Notes: generated from the letters alone by a model not told the origin. Counted from the stretch's first letter, positions 1-7,665 are shown. The stretch is DNA of 8,959 nucleotides from Clostridiales bacterium (GCA_012519645.1 JAAYPU010000104.1:1-8959), one strand, 5' to 3'. Translations and numbers: made by a program.

Positions 1-133
1 AGTTTATAAATCCAAAAGAGCACCTTATGAAAAGCTTGCACCAATAATAGTATTGATAACCGCAATGCTTTTGTTAGGGATATTTTCTAAAGACGTGCTG
101 GACTTTTTAATAACAGGGATAAACGCACTCTAA
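1..133 (+). CDS. C-terminal end of a proton/cation antiporter-like membrane subunit (partial)
   Basis: Only the last 43 codons (from base 2) and the TAA at 131-133 are present; the gene begins left of the window. The tail has a short charged stretch (YKSKRAPYEKLAP), one hydrophobic helix (IIVLITAMLLLGIF) and a short amphipathic end. The same arrangement, a polar linker followed by a last helix and a GxF/GxK turn, ends the antiporter domain of the next two proteins (near residues 440-475 of the 484-residue one). I therefore infer a third MrpD/NuoN-type subunit. It lies in the same direction as the two complete ones but 195 bp away, with a repeat mosaic between. With so short a fragment the family is an inference from neighbours and pattern, not proof. 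Confidence 0.6.
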   Translation, partial: VYKSKRAPYEKLAPIIVLITAMLLLGIFSKDVLDFLITGINAL

Positions 134-314
134 ATGCTGCAACATCCAGAGCAGATAAAAGATGAGACTTGATTTAGATGATAGATGAAAGATGAAAGAT
201 GAAAGTTAATGAAGAAATTTGCCTTTGGCAAATTTCAACCATAAATCTTAAATCTTAAATCCTAAATCTTAACTTACACTGTTCTTAAAGAACATTTACA
301 CTTACACTTAATTT
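134..314. repeat. Intergenic repeat mosaic 1: heptamer arrays, hairpins and TTACAC hexamers
   Basis: The space between two co-directional antiporter genes holds no ORF. From left to right it has: a four-unit heptamer array at 176-205 (AGATGAT, then AGATGAA three times, then AG); a 10-bp perfect hairpin with loop TTT at 214-236 (left arm GAAATTTGCC); a second heptamer array at 242-272 (TAAATCT twice, TAAATCC, TAAATCT, TAA); and a 6-bp hairpin with loop TAA at 280-294 (left arm TGTTCT), flanked by TTACAC hexamers on both sides (272-279 and 295-310). The mosaic ends five bases before the ribosome binding site of the next gene. I see no convincing promoter here, so the next gene may be read through from upstream. 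Confidence 0.85.
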
Positions 315-328
315 GGAAGGGTTTTGTC

Positions 329-1783
329 ATGGTAAGAATTTTTTTGGTAGCTCCGATATTTTTTCCCTTTATTATTGCATTAATTTTAAGCTTTAAGGAA
401 TATACAGAAAAGCAAAGAAATTTTATTGTTGTTTCAGGCGCTGTTATCAATTTTTTGCTTCTTTTGTTAAATGCCTTTGTTTTAAAACCATCGCGAATAC
501 ATCTATTGAGGTTTAATGAATTTGTAGATATTTATTTTAAATTAGATACAATAAGTCTGGTTTTCAGCTTTCTGGTTTCAATCCTCTGGATTTTTACTGC
601 TTTTTATTCTATCGAATATATGTGCCACGAAAGAAAGCCAAACAGATTTTTTGTCTTTTTTTATGCAACTCTCGGAGTAACTATAGGAATATCTCTTTCA
701 GCAAATTTAATTACGCTTTATCTGTTTTATGAATTATTGACTCTGACCACTTTCCCTCTGGTAATATATGCAGGAAATGCGGCAGCTCTAAAGGCAGGCT
801 ATAAGTATTTAATATATTCCTTTACCGGTGCTGCCTTTTCTCTTTGCGGCATGCTGCTTATTTTTTGCCAAACCCAAAGCTTAGATTTTATTCCCGGAGG
901 AATACTGCCTCAGATAAATGCTGATGATTCTCTGTATTATTTTATTGCGTATGCTCTTATGTTTTTAGGCTTCGGTGTAAAAGCAGGACTTGTGCCGCTT
1001 CATTCCTGGCTTCCTGCCGCAATGATCGCGCCTACTCCTGTTAGTGCATTGCTTCACGCTGTAGCAGTAGTAAAGTCCGGTATCTTTTCCCTTATCAGGA
1101 TCACTTATTTTATATTTGGGCCTATTGCTATCACAGCTGTCAAAGGGGACCGATTTGCTCTTATTTTCATATTGATCACCATACTTACCGGCTCTTTTTT
1201 GGCTATACATCAAAGCAATCTCAAAAAAAGGCTTGCCTACTCGACCATCAGCCAGCTGGGATATATTATGCTTGGTTTAGTAGTGTTTAATCCGAATTCA
1301 TTTACCGGCGGTATGCTCCATATGGTTTTCCATGCACTTATTAAAATTACTCTTTTCTTTTGTGTGGGAGCCATTATGCATATAACCGGTAAGACTGAAA
1401 TAGATGAAATACAAGGACTGGGGAAGCAAATGCCAAGGCTTATGTGGTGTTTCTCATTGTCTGCCATATCACTTATAGGAATTCCTCCTACCAATGGTTT
1501 TGTAAGCAAGTGGTATTTGGCAACCGGCAGTTTGCAAAATGGTGATGCCATTATTGCTATCGCATTACTTTTAAGTGCTTTGCTGACGGCAGGCTATCTT
1601 TTCCCCATCATCTCTACTGCTTTTTTTAAGCCTGCACCCGATAACGCCTCAGATTACAATGAGTCACAACACAAAATGCTGATTATACCTATTATGATAC
1701 TTACTGCAATAATCTTACTCACCGGGCTTTTTCCAAACCCAATTATTAATGTTTTAAATTCCATCTCACAAACTATAAATTAA
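329..1783 (+). CDS. Proton/cation antiporter-like membrane subunit, MrpD/NuoN type
   Basis: A 484-residue, very hydrophobic protein of the proton-conducting membrane transporter family (Proton_antipo_M), the ion channel unit of Mrp Na+/H+ antiporters and of complex I and related hydrogenases. The residues expected to carry protons are visible: Glu135 in the helix YLFYELLTLTTFPL, Lys218 in GFGVKAGLVPLHSWLP, Lys249 in HAVAVVKSG, Lys339 in HMVFHALIKITLFF, and Lys394 in GIPPTNGFVSKWYL. The terminal Lys is as in NuoN/NuoL/MrpD rather than the Glu of NuoM. About 14 hydrophobic segments cover the length, which is usual for MrpD or NuoN. The start is supported by GGAAGG at 315-320, eight bases before ATG. 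The next antiporter gene follows after 25 bp, so the two are surely co-transcribed. Which complex it serves cannot be decided without the upstream genes. Confidence 0.9.
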   Translation: MVRIFLVAPIFFPFIIALILSFKEYTEKQRNFIVVSGAVINFLLLLLNAFVLKPSRIHLLRFNEFVDIYFKLDTISLVFSFLVSILWIFTAFYSIEYMCHERKPNRFFVFFYATLGVTIGISLSANLITLYLFYELLTLTTFPLVIYAGNAAALKAGYKYLIYSFTGAAFSLCGMLLIFCQTQSLDFIPGGILPQINADDSLYYFIAYALMFLGFGVKAGLVPLHSWLPAAMIAPTPVSALLHAVAVVKSGIFSLIRITYFIFGPIAITAVKGDRFALIFILITILTGSFLAIHQSNLKKRLAYSTISQLGYIMLGLVVFNPNSFTGGMLHMVFHALIKITLFFCVGAIMHITGKTEIDEIQGLGKQMPRLMWCFSLSAISLIGIPPTNGFVSKWYLATGSLQNGDAIIAIALLLSALLTAGYLFPIISTAFFKPAPDNASDYNESQHKMLIIPIMILTAIILLTGLFPNPIINVLNSISQTIN

Positions 1784-1808
1784 ATTTCTGCATTAAAGAG
1801 GGATTATT

Positions 1809-3968
1809 ATGTTTACTTCAAGTGAATTTCTTTTATTATTAATAATCGCGATTCCTGCCGTTTCAGCTTTTATAGGTTTCTATATCGGTATGAAAAGCGA
1901 AGATGCCAGGAATCATTTCTATACTGCTGTTACAATTATTGTATTTGCTCTGATTTTGTATTTGTATAAGGATGTCAAAACAGTAGGAGAGCTGCATTAC
2001 TTTTTACCGGGGATTATGGGCACGGGTCTCTTCTTAAAGCTGGATATGCTAAGATATGTATTGATATTCTTAACTTCATTTTTATGGATCCTCTCGCATG
2101 TTTTTTCAACACATTATTTATTGAAATATAAAAACAGAAACAGATATTATATGTTTTTTATCTTAACATTTTCCTGCACTCTTGGCGTCTTCTTATCTGA
2201 GCATATTTTAAATCTGTTTACTTTTTTTGAATTAATGACAGTCACTTCATATTTCTTGGTTATTCATGACGAAGATGAATTCACGCACAGGGCAGGCAAT
2301 ATGTATATTGCCATGTCTATCGCAGGAGGCTTGATCCAGCTCATGGGTATTTTCCTGCTGTTCAGCTATGTGCCGACATTATTTTTAAGTGATATACCAT
2401 CTGCCTTAGCAAACGTCGGAAACATAAAGTACCTAATAGCCATACTTATTATCATTGGTTTTGCTGTAAAAGCGTGTATGTTTCCTTTTCATATATGGCT
2501 TCCTAAGGTATATCCTCCCATCCCATCACCCGCGACCGCTCTTTTTTCAGGTGTTCTTACAAAAACAGGTGTATTCGGTATACTTATTACACTTCAATTT
2601 ATGAATTACGACATACTGCTTTCTTTGATTATTTTCTTTGCCGGCTTGATAAATATGTTTTTAGGCGGACTGTTAGCAATTCATCATCGGAATATAAAAA
2701 AGGTATTTGCTTATAGCAGTATGAGCCAAATAGGTTATATTTTATTTGGGATCGGTGCCATAGGACTGTTGAAGGGTCATAACTATGACGTGTATTACGC
2801 CGGTATTTTTCATATGATCAATCATGCTTTACTAAAAACTCTTTTATTCTTCGGCAGCGGCATTATCTTTATGGCACTTCAAAAATTAAGCTTAAATGAA
2901 ATGAAGGGTTTCGGCAGAAACAAGCCGATCTTCAAGCTGGTATTAGCCGTAGGGTTTTTAGGAACCATCGGCATTCCCGGATTTAACGGATTTGCCAGCA
3001 AAAGCATGCTGCATCATGCTATCGGAGAAGCCGGTATTTTATATAACAGCCTTCTGATTACCTTCGTGGATATAATATTTGTAATCAGCGGCGCCTTTAC
3101 TGCTGCTTATCTTATCAAAATATTTATCTGTCTTTTTGTGGATGAAAGCAAAGAATATATTGAAGGTTATAATGAATCACCAAGCAAATACGCTATTGTT
3201 CCAATGTTATTTTTATCGGTGCTCATAGTTTTTATCGGTATCAAACCTGATATACTTCTTGCAGCAATAGGTTATACAGACACCGGTCATCTTGATTTTT
3301 ATACAATTAAGGATATTGGTTATGCTATCCTTTCAGCTGCCGGAGGTATTTTAATATATGTATTTTATATTCATAAGCATTTAAGAATCCCATCGGGTCA
3401 AGACTACGTTTTAGTAAACCCTACCTATGGATGGTTTGATTTAGAAAAGCATTTGTTTAAGCCGGTTCTATCCTTTTTATTCAGATATATATCCCTTCTT
3501 TTATACGGAATAGATAATATACTTGTATTTATTGCATCAAATTTATCAGCATTTGCAAAATACCTTTTCTCAATCGATTTTCATAAAGATCTTTCATTTA
3601 AAAAATATGGCGTTAAATGGTATATAGCAGGACTGCTATTTTTAAAGAATGTATCAAATAGGCTTAGAAACAGAAAAGCACAAGTCATACAACAATATAA
3701 TGGAATATCAAATATAGATTATAGTGCCAAAGGACAAAAATTGGTTAATGATATATCTATCAAAAGAAATCATCAAAAGAATGAAATAAAGAACATTTTT
3801 GACCAGTATAAAGATTCTGAAATGCCTATACCTTGCGATGAGGAAAAAGCCGATCTTTTTCGGTTTGAAGATTTGAGCAGCAAATTATCAAGCATTACCT
3901 ACTCAATAATTATCTTTGCTTTAATATTGGCTGTGCTGCTTATATGGATGCTGACACGCTCAATATAA
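1809..3968 (+). CDS. Large proton/cation antiporter-like subunit with C-terminal extension
   Basis: A 719-residue membrane protein. Residues 1-480 form an antiporter domain of the same family as the preceding gene, with Glu141 (NLFTFFELMTVTSYF), Lys221 (GFAVKACMFPFHIWLP), Lys252 (GVLTKTGVFG), His339/Lys343 (HMINHALLKTLLFFGSG) and Lys398 (GIPGFNGFASKSML), so the ion path looks intact. Beyond this come a helix at about 502-520, a long amphipathic/hydrophobic region at 545-588, a charged soluble stretch at 590-695, and a final single membrane helix at 698-715. NuoL and some hydrogenase-type antiporter subunits also carry a C-terminal lateral helix plus anchor, but the ~100-residue polar segment is more than that design needs. 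The start is backed by AGAGGGA at 1797-1803. The gap to the previous gene is 25 bp. The stop codon lies inside a 16-bp hairpin. It is the last gene of the cluster, because metK is convergent. Confidence 0.9.
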   Translation: MFTSSEFLLLLIIAIPAVSAFIGFYIGMKSEDARNHFYTAVTIIVFALILYLYKDVKTVGELHYFLPGIMGTGLFLKLDMLRYVLIFLTSFLWILSHVFSTHYLLKYKNRNRYYMFFILTFSCTLGVFLSEHILNLFTFFELMTVTSYFLVIHDEDEFTHRAGNMYIAMSIAGGLIQLMGIFLLFSYVPTLFLSDIPSALANVGNIKYLIAILIIIGFAVKACMFPFHIWLPKVYPPIPSPATALFSGVLTKTGVFGILITLQFMNYDILLSLIIFFAGLINMFLGGLLAIHHRNIKKVFAYSSMSQIGYILFGIGAIGLLKGHNYDVYYAGIFHMINHALLKTLLFFGSGIIFMALQKLSLNEMKGFGRNKPIFKLVLAVGFLGTIGIPGFNGFASKSMLHHAIGEAGILYNSLLITFVDIIFVISGAFTAAYLIKIFICLFVDESKEYIEGYNESPSKYAIVPMLFLSVLIVFIGIKPDILLAAIGYTDTGHLDFYTIKDIGYAILSAAGGILIYVFYIHKHLRIPSGQDYVLVNPTYGWFDLEKHLFKPVLSFLFRYISLLLYGIDNILVFIASNLSAFAKYLFSIDFHKDLSFKKYGVKWYIAGLLFLKNVSNRLRNRKAQVIQQYNGISNIDYSAKGQKLVNDISIKRNHQKNEIKNIFDQYKDSEMPIPCDEEKADLFRFEDLSSKLSSITYSIIIFALILAVLLIWMLTRSI

Positions 3969-3995
3969 GGAAGATTCTTAATCTTCCTTATATTG
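3961..3995 (+). terminator. 16-bp perfect hairpin overlapping the antiporter stop codon
   Basis: The arms CAATATAAGGAAGATT and its exact complement pair over 16 bp around a CTT loop. The TAA stop (3966-3968) sits inside the left arm. There is no T-run after either side (AAAATTAAAA follows on the + strand), so it is not a textbook intrinsic terminator. Its place between two convergent genes suggests a transcript end or 3'-protecting hairpin for the antiporter operon. The termination role is inference. Confidence 0.5.
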
Positions 3996-4013
3996 AAAAT
4001 TAAAAATGAATGA

Positions 4014-4139
4014 AGGAATTTGCTCATGCAAATTCCTCCCTCATCAACTTTCATATTCCGGCGAACACTGTTCGCCCTTACACTATTGTTGCACTATCGT
4101 TTAACTATTGCTCAACTATTGTTGACGATGCGAAGCATC
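4014..4139. repeat. Intergenic repeat mosaic 2: hairpins plus 11-mer tandem array
   Basis: Between the convergent antiporter and metK genes are: a 10-bp perfect hairpin at 4014-4037 (left arm AGGAATTTGC, loop TCAT); an 8-bp hairpin at 4060-4076 (left arm GGCGAACA, loop of one base, or 7 bp with loop ACT); four head-to-tail copies of an 11-mer at 4082-4125 (ACTATTGTTGC, ACTATCGTTTA, ACTATTGCTCA, ACTATTGTTGA); and a 5-bp hairpin at 4127-4139 (GATGC, loop GAA). An 83-codon open frame crosses this DNA but is only a by-product of repeats and the antisense end of metK. Confidence 0.85.
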
Positions 4140-4151
4140 ATTTGTTATTAG

Positions 4152-5339
4152 TTACTTATTTGCTTCTGCTTTTAATAGCTCCGCCTTATCAGTCTTTTCC
4201 CATGGTACATCTAAATCTGTTCTTCCAAAGTGGCCATAGGCGGCTACCTGTCTATAGATAGGTCTTCTTAAATTAAGATCTCTTATGATTGCAGCAGGCC
4301 TTAAATCAAAGTGCTTATTAATAAGCTCTGCCAGCTTGTCATCTTCAACTTTTCCTGTTCCGAAGGTATCAACCAATATAGATACGGGTTTTGCAACTCC
4401 AATTGCATAAGCTAATTCTATTTCACATTTATCTGCTAATCCTGCAGCGACAATATTCTTAGCCACATATCTCGCAGCATAAGCAGCTGAACGGTCAACT
4501 TTTGTAGGATCTTTTCCGGAGAATGCGCCGCCGCCGTGGCGTGCATAACCACCGTATGTATCTACAATGATTTTTCTTCCGGTTAAGCCTGTATCGCCTT
4601 TTGGCCCCCCTATAACAAATCTTCCTGTTGGATTAATAAAGTATTTTGTTTTTTCATCCAAAAGCTCTTCCGGAATTACATATTTAATAACATGCTCAAT
4701 AAGATCATTTTTGATTTGTTCCTGCTCAACATCAGGGCTGTGTTGAGTAGATATAAGTACAGTATCCACACGTACGGGCTTATCATCCACATACTCTACT
4801 GTCACTTGTGTCTTTCCATCCGGTCTTAAATAAGTGAGCATTTTATTTTTACGAACTTCCGTCAATCTTCTTGCTAACTTATGTGCTAAAGAAATCGGCA
4901 TTGGCATGAGCTCAGGCGTTTCATTACATGCAAAGCCAAACATGATCCCCTGATCTCCAGCTCCGATAGCCTCTATATCATCATTAAGGGATCCCTCTTT
5001 ATATTCAAGAGCAGCATCTACTCCCATAGCAATATCAGGCGATTGCTCGTCTATAGAAGTAATGACTGCACAGTTTTCCGCATCAAAGCCATATTTTCCC
5101 CTTGTATATCCAATGTCCTGAATAACGTTTCTAACCAGGTTTGGAATATCAACATAGCAGTTTGTCGATATTTCTCCGGCTACTAAAACTAATCCTGTAG
5201 ATACCAGCGTTTCTGCAGCTACTCTTGCTGAAGGGTCTTTATCAAATATAGCATCAAGAATAGCATCTGAAATCTGATCACACATCTTATCCGGATGTCC
5301 TTCTGTTACAGATTCTGATGAAAATAATCTTCTACTCAT
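4152..5339 (-). CDS. metK: S-adenosylmethionine synthetase
   Basis: This 395-residue cytoplasmic enzyme makes S-adenosylmethionine from methionine and ATP, releasing phosphate and pyrophosphate. The length is normal for the bacterial family. Signature motifs are intact: GHPDK at 14-18 (catalytic His15, Asp17), GAGDQG at 126-131 (methionine/ATP binding), NPTGRFVIGGPKGDTGLTGRK at about 236-256, and the P-loop-like GGGAFSGKD at 269-277. The ATG at 5339 is preceded by AGGAGGT (5346-5352) six bases upstream, so the start is firm. The gene has its own promoter and a SAM-I riboswitch in a leader of about 215 nt, so its product's product (SAM) should shut it off. It converges with the antiporter operon on its left. 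Nothing is odd about the coding sequence. Confidence 0.98.
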   Translation of the reverse strand: MSRRLFSSESVTEGHPDKMCDQISDAILDAIFDKDPSARVAAETLVSTGLVLVAGEISTNCYVDIPNLVRNVIQDIGYTRGKYGFDAENCAVITSIDEQSPDIAMGVDAALEYKEGSLNDDIEAIGAGDQGIMFGFACNETPELMPMPISLAHKLARRLTEVRKNKMLTYLRPDGKTQVTVEYVDDKPVRVDTVLISTQHSPDVEQEQIKNDLIEHVIKYVIPEELLDEKTKYFINPTGRFVIGGPKGDTGLTGRKIIVDTYGGYARHGGGAFSGKDPTKVDRSAAYAARYVAKNIVAAGLADKCEIELAYAIGVAKPVSILVDTFGTGKVEDDKLAELINKHFDLRPAAIIRDLNLRRPIYRQVAAYGHFGRTDLDVPWEKTDKAELLKAEANK

Positions 5340-5402
5340 TTTCTTACCTCCTAATACGATTTAATAAGTTTAATACTTCATAGTCATACCTTTTGAATCA
5401 AT

Positions 5403-5426
5403 AAAAAAACCTCTTTGAGAAGAGGT
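5403..5426 (-). terminator. Riboswitch-controlled intrinsic terminator of metK
   Basis: Read on the - strand, ACCTCTT and AAGAGGT form a 7-bp stem with a CTCA loop, followed directly by seven T. It lies ten bases beyond the SAM-I aptamer and upstream of the metK ribosome binding site. Its 5' half (CCTCTTC) can alternatively pair with the 3' strand of aptamer helix P1 (GATGAGG, one T-T mismatch), giving the expected antiterminator when SAM is absent. Confidence 0.93.
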
Positions 5427-5436
5427 ATATATTTTC

Positions 5437-5537
5437 CTCATCTACCAGAATTTATCCATTCTGTAGGATTTAGCACCTTGATTTTCATCAGGTTGCCGGG
5501 CTTCTCAGGGCCTATTCCCTCAGCCGCTCTTGATAAG
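5437..5537 (-). promoter_or_regulatory. SAM-I (S-box) riboswitch aptamer
   Basis: The - strand shows the S-box consensus almost complete. P1 pairs CTTATC with GATGAG. The kink-turn region AGAGCGGCTGAGGGA is followed by P2 closing with GCCC and GCC, then the core CGGCAACC. P3 is capped by a GAAA tetraloop (CCTGAT GAAA ATCAAGG) and followed by GGTGCTAAATCC. P4 pairs CTACAGAAT with ATTCTGGTAG around a GGATA loop, with one bulged G. SAM binding stabilises P1 and lets the downstream terminator form, reducing metK expression. Position, order and the terminator that follows all fit an OFF switch. Confidence 0.96.
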
Positions 5538-5562
5538 GCATAAACTATTAAATTTCAAAGAT

Positions 5563-5590
5563 ATTTTATCATAATTCGACAGCTTGTCAA
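5563..5590 (-). promoter_or_regulatory. Promoter of the metK riboswitch transcript
   Basis: On the - strand a perfect -35 TTGACA (5585-5590) is followed 16 bases later by TAAAAT (5563-5568). A TG one base before the -10 makes an extended -10 (TGATAAAAT). Transcription should begin near 5556, leaving about 19 nt before helix P1 of the aptamer. A heptamer array begins about ten bases upstream of the -35 box. Confidence 0.8.
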
Positions 5591-5600
5591 CAATTTATTA

Positions 5601-5752
5601 GAGGTTAGAGGTTGGAGGTTGGAGGTTAGTGAAATATGTTCCTTCGGAACAATGTGAATTTATAATGTAGACTTTACAGAGTAAAGTCATCCATAACTAT
5701 CATCTATCATCTATCATCTAACTTACACTTACACTCAAATTGTGCGAAGCAC
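5601..5752. repeat. Intergenic repeat mosaic 3: heptamers and hairpins between panC and metK promoter
   Basis: Order: GAGGTTA, GAGGTTG, GAGGTTG, GAGGTTA in tandem at 5601-5628; a 6-bp hairpin at 5637-5651 (TGTTCC, loop TTC); an 8-bp hairpin at 5670-5688 (GACTTTAC, loop AGA); CTATCAT three times at 5697-5717; CTTACA twice at 5722-5733; and a 4-bp hairpin at 5742-5752 (GTGC, loop GAA) lying four bases from the panC stop codon. No ORF or RNA gene is seen. The hairpin nearest panC lacks a T-run, so it is not an obvious terminator. Confidence 0.85.
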
Positions 5753-5756
5753 TTAT

Positions 5757-6599
5757 TTATCTCTCTAAGATTATATTGTCTATTAATCGTGTGTTTCCCA
5801 CTTTCACCGCTAAGGCGATGAGTATTTTTCCTTCTATCTTATCCACTTGCTTAAGCGTATCTGCAGATACTATTTCAACATAGTCTATTATGACATTTTC
5901 TTTTTCTATCATACCAACAATTTCAGAACGAATAATCTTTGCATCGGTTATACCTTGCTCAATCAATTCCTGTGCTCTTCTCAAAGATTTACTTAATACC
6001 AATGACCTCTTTCTTTCATCTTCGGATAAGTATACATTTCTGGAGCTCTTAGCTAAACCATCCTCTTCACGTATAATAGGACATACAACAATTTCTGTAT
6101 CCATATTTAAATCTTTAACCATCTGCTTGATAACAAGGGCTTGCTGTGCATCTTTTTGCCCAAAATAAGCTTTATCAGGATGTACAATATTAAAGAGCTT
6201 TGCAACTACTGTCGCTACTCCTTTAAAATGTCCTTTTCTCGAAGCTCCGCAAAGCACATCTGAAAGCTCCTCAACTTCAATATAGGTTTTGTAGCCTTCG
6301 GGATACATTTCCTTATCATCCGGATGAAAAATAATATGAGCACCTGCTTCCTTTGCTTTGATTTCATCTCTCTTTAAATCACGGGGATATTTGGCTAAAT
6401 CTTCTGATGGTCCAAACTGTGTCGGATTTACAAAGATACTGACTACTGTAATATCATTTTCTTCAGCTGCTTTTCTGATCAATGACTGATGTCCCTCATG
6501 AAGATATCCCATTGTGGGTACAAAACCTATAGTTTGTCCTGCATTTTGCTGCTTTCGTAAATATAATTTGATTTCATCTATTTTATTGAATATAATCAT
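5757..6599 (-). CDS. panC: Pantothenate synthetase (pantoate-beta-alanine ligase)
   Basis: This 280-residue cytoplasmic enzyme joins pantoate and beta-alanine with ATP (via pantoyl-adenylate) to make pantothenate, the vitamin precursor of coenzyme A. The class-I nucleotidyl-transferase fold is marked by PTMGYLHEGH at 28-37 (the HxGH ATP site is His34-His37), VNPTQF at 57-62, the pantoate/ATP-binding GQKDAQQ at 147-153, and SSRN at 185-188 (KMSK-like loop). The length is typical. The start is supported by GGAGGGA at 6604-6610. panB and panD are not adjacent, so panC stands alone here. It has the same direction as metK but is separated from it by a repeat mosaic and the metK promoter, so it is probably its own transcription unit. 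Confidence 0.97.
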   Translation of the reverse strand: MIIFNKIDEIKLYLRKQQNAGQTIGFVPTMGYLHEGHQSLIRKAAEENDITVVSIFVNPTQFGPSEDLAKYPRDLKRDEIKAKEAGAHIIFHPDDKEMYPEGYKTYIEVEELSDVLCGASRKGHFKGVATVVAKLFNIVHPDKAYFGQKDAQQALVIKQMVKDLNMDTEIVVCPIIREEDGLAKSSRNVYLSEDERKRSLVLSKSLRRAQELIEQGITDAKIIRSEIVGMIEKENVIIDYVEIVSADTLKQVDKIEGKILIALAVKVGNTRLIDNIILER

Positions 6600-6638
6600 T
6601 TGTTCCCTCCGAACTTATTATTCTACTGAATATTAATA

Positions 6639-6667
6639 ATATTACTATTATTGTTCTTTATAATCAA
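6639..6667 (-). promoter_or_regulatory. Possible promoter of panC
   Basis: On the - strand TTGATT (6662-6667) and TAATAT (6639-6644) are spaced by 17 bases, placing a start about 30 bases before the panC ribosome binding site. Each box matches the consensus at only four of six positions, and the region is AT-rich, so chance is possible. Confidence 0.3.
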
Positions 6668-6691
6668 TATTAATACAAATATTTGCATATT

Positions 6692-6718
6692 AAAAGGGTT
6701 CAATAATGAATTGAACCC
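6692..6718 (-). terminator. Hairpin terminator after the DUF4349 gene
   Basis: GGGTTCAAT and its exact complement form a 9-bp stem with a 5-nt loop. On the - strand the stem ends in CCC followed by TTTTAAT. It begins 19 bases after the stop codon of the DUF4349 gene, so it most likely ends that transcript before panC. The T-run is short. Confidence 0.7.
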
Positions 6719-6737
6719 CGGCTTTTATTATTTATGT

Positions 6738-7637
6738 TTAATCATCTTTTCTTCTTCGGATAAAAGGAATTTTTTGTATCGGCAGCAGCTTTCTGACTAA
6801 TAGCACTATGACAGCCAAAACAATCAAGTACGGAAGCAGGTATACAACAACAAGAATAGCCGTTTTAACAAACTCTATAAATCCTTTTAAAGAATCTTTT
6901 ATAGTTCCTCCTATTTCCTGCGCAAAGGATTTCGGTACAAAAGACAACTCATCTACTTCGCGAACATTTATAGTAATGGAAGAATAATCTACCAGTGCAT
7001 CCAGCTTCCTTATTGTAGTAGTATGACTTTCTATCTGGTAACGAATATTTTGAAGCTCCCTTTCCAAAGTAATAATATCCTCAATTTTATCTGCTTTTTT
7101 TAACAGCTCAAGAATACGTTCTTCTTGTATATTCAGAGTCTCAAGGCGAGCCTGTGTATCGTAGTACTGCTCTGTGACATTTTCACTGCTCGTATTTATG
7201 CTAACAATGTTCCCCCAGCTTTCAGCTGCCTTCTGGATATATTGAAAATCTTCTTTCGGCACTCGAATAACAAAATATGCATACTTAGGATCATTCTCTT
7301 TATATCCTTTTCCTCTGATCGATGCGCTTTCAATATACCCTTCGACTTCTCTTACCTTATCTTCTATGCTTTGAATGGTTTTATCAAAATCTTTTGTTTC
7401 TAAAGAAATATCCGATCTGTATATTATTTTATTAGCCGCTGTTCTTATTATTGATTCTCCGGCATATCCTAAACCTGCCCCTTCACCTGCGACTTCATTT
7501 TTTGACATATCGTATTGCGCAGGACCGCTGTTAGGTGACGGTGCTACGTCTTGTGCACTCTTTTGAGAGCCTGCACACCCGGCAAACATAGTGATGCATA
7601 TTATCAATATCAGTACTAATCCCGTTCTCTTAATCAT
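6738..7637 (-). CDS. DUF4349-domain lipoprotein with C-terminal membrane anchor
   Basis: A 299-residue predicted lipoprotein. The N-terminus is a lipoprotein signal: Lys3/Arg4, a hydrophobic core, then FAGC with the lipidated Cys at 21. A low-complexity Ser/Pro/Gly linker follows (22-60). The body from about residue 64 (IIRTAANKIIYRSDISLETKDF) to about 228 matches the DUF4349 pattern, including VPKEDFQ and a coiled coil at about 155-215 rich in Glu, Leu and Ile. A single transmembrane helix at 259-282 is followed by a basic tail (RRRKDD). The protein should thus sit on the outer face of the membrane, held at both ends, with the basic tail inside. The ribosome binding site GGAGGAA (7644-7650) fixes the start. 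The biochemical role of the family is not known to me. Related genes are common in Firmicutes as single envelope genes. Confidence 0.88.
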   Translation of the reverse strand: MIKRTGLVLILIICITMFAGCAGSQKSAQDVAPSPNSGPAQYDMSKNEVAGEGAGLGYAGESIIRTAANKIIYRSDISLETKDFDKTIQSIEDKVREVEGYIESASIRGKGYKENDPKYAYFVIRVPKEDFQYIQKAAESWGNIVSINTSSENVTEQYYDTQARLETLNIQEERILELLKKADKIEDIITLERELQNIRYQIESHTTTIRKLDALVDYSSITINVREVDELSFVPKSFAQEIGGTIKDSLKGFIEFVKTAILVVVYLLPYLIVLAVIVLLVRKLLPIQKIPFIRRRKDD

Positions 7638-7665
7638 TTCACATTCCTCCGTTAACCCATTTATG

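Noticed and set aside
965..1551. Two - strand ORFs (82 and 104 codons) opposite the 484-residue antiporter gene
   Set aside because: They are antisense shadows of a clearly conserved gene and show no recognisable protein features or ribosome binding sites.
4010..4261. An 83-codon + strand ORF between the antiporter operon and metK
   Set aside because: It runs through a hairpin, the 11-mer array and the antisense end of metK, has no ribosome binding site, and the start lies in repeat DNA.
5742..5752. Intrinsic terminator for panC at the GTGC-GAA-GCAC hairpin
   Set aside because: The stem has only 4 bp and is followed on the - strand by AATTTGAG rather than a T-run.
5890..6168. A 92-codon + strand ORF opposite panC
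   Set aside because: It is a shadow of panC in the antisense frame; panC motifs are intact across the region.
7125..7566. Two + strand ORFs opposite the DUF4349 gene
   Set aside because: They overlap each other and the real gene, and have no support beyond being open.
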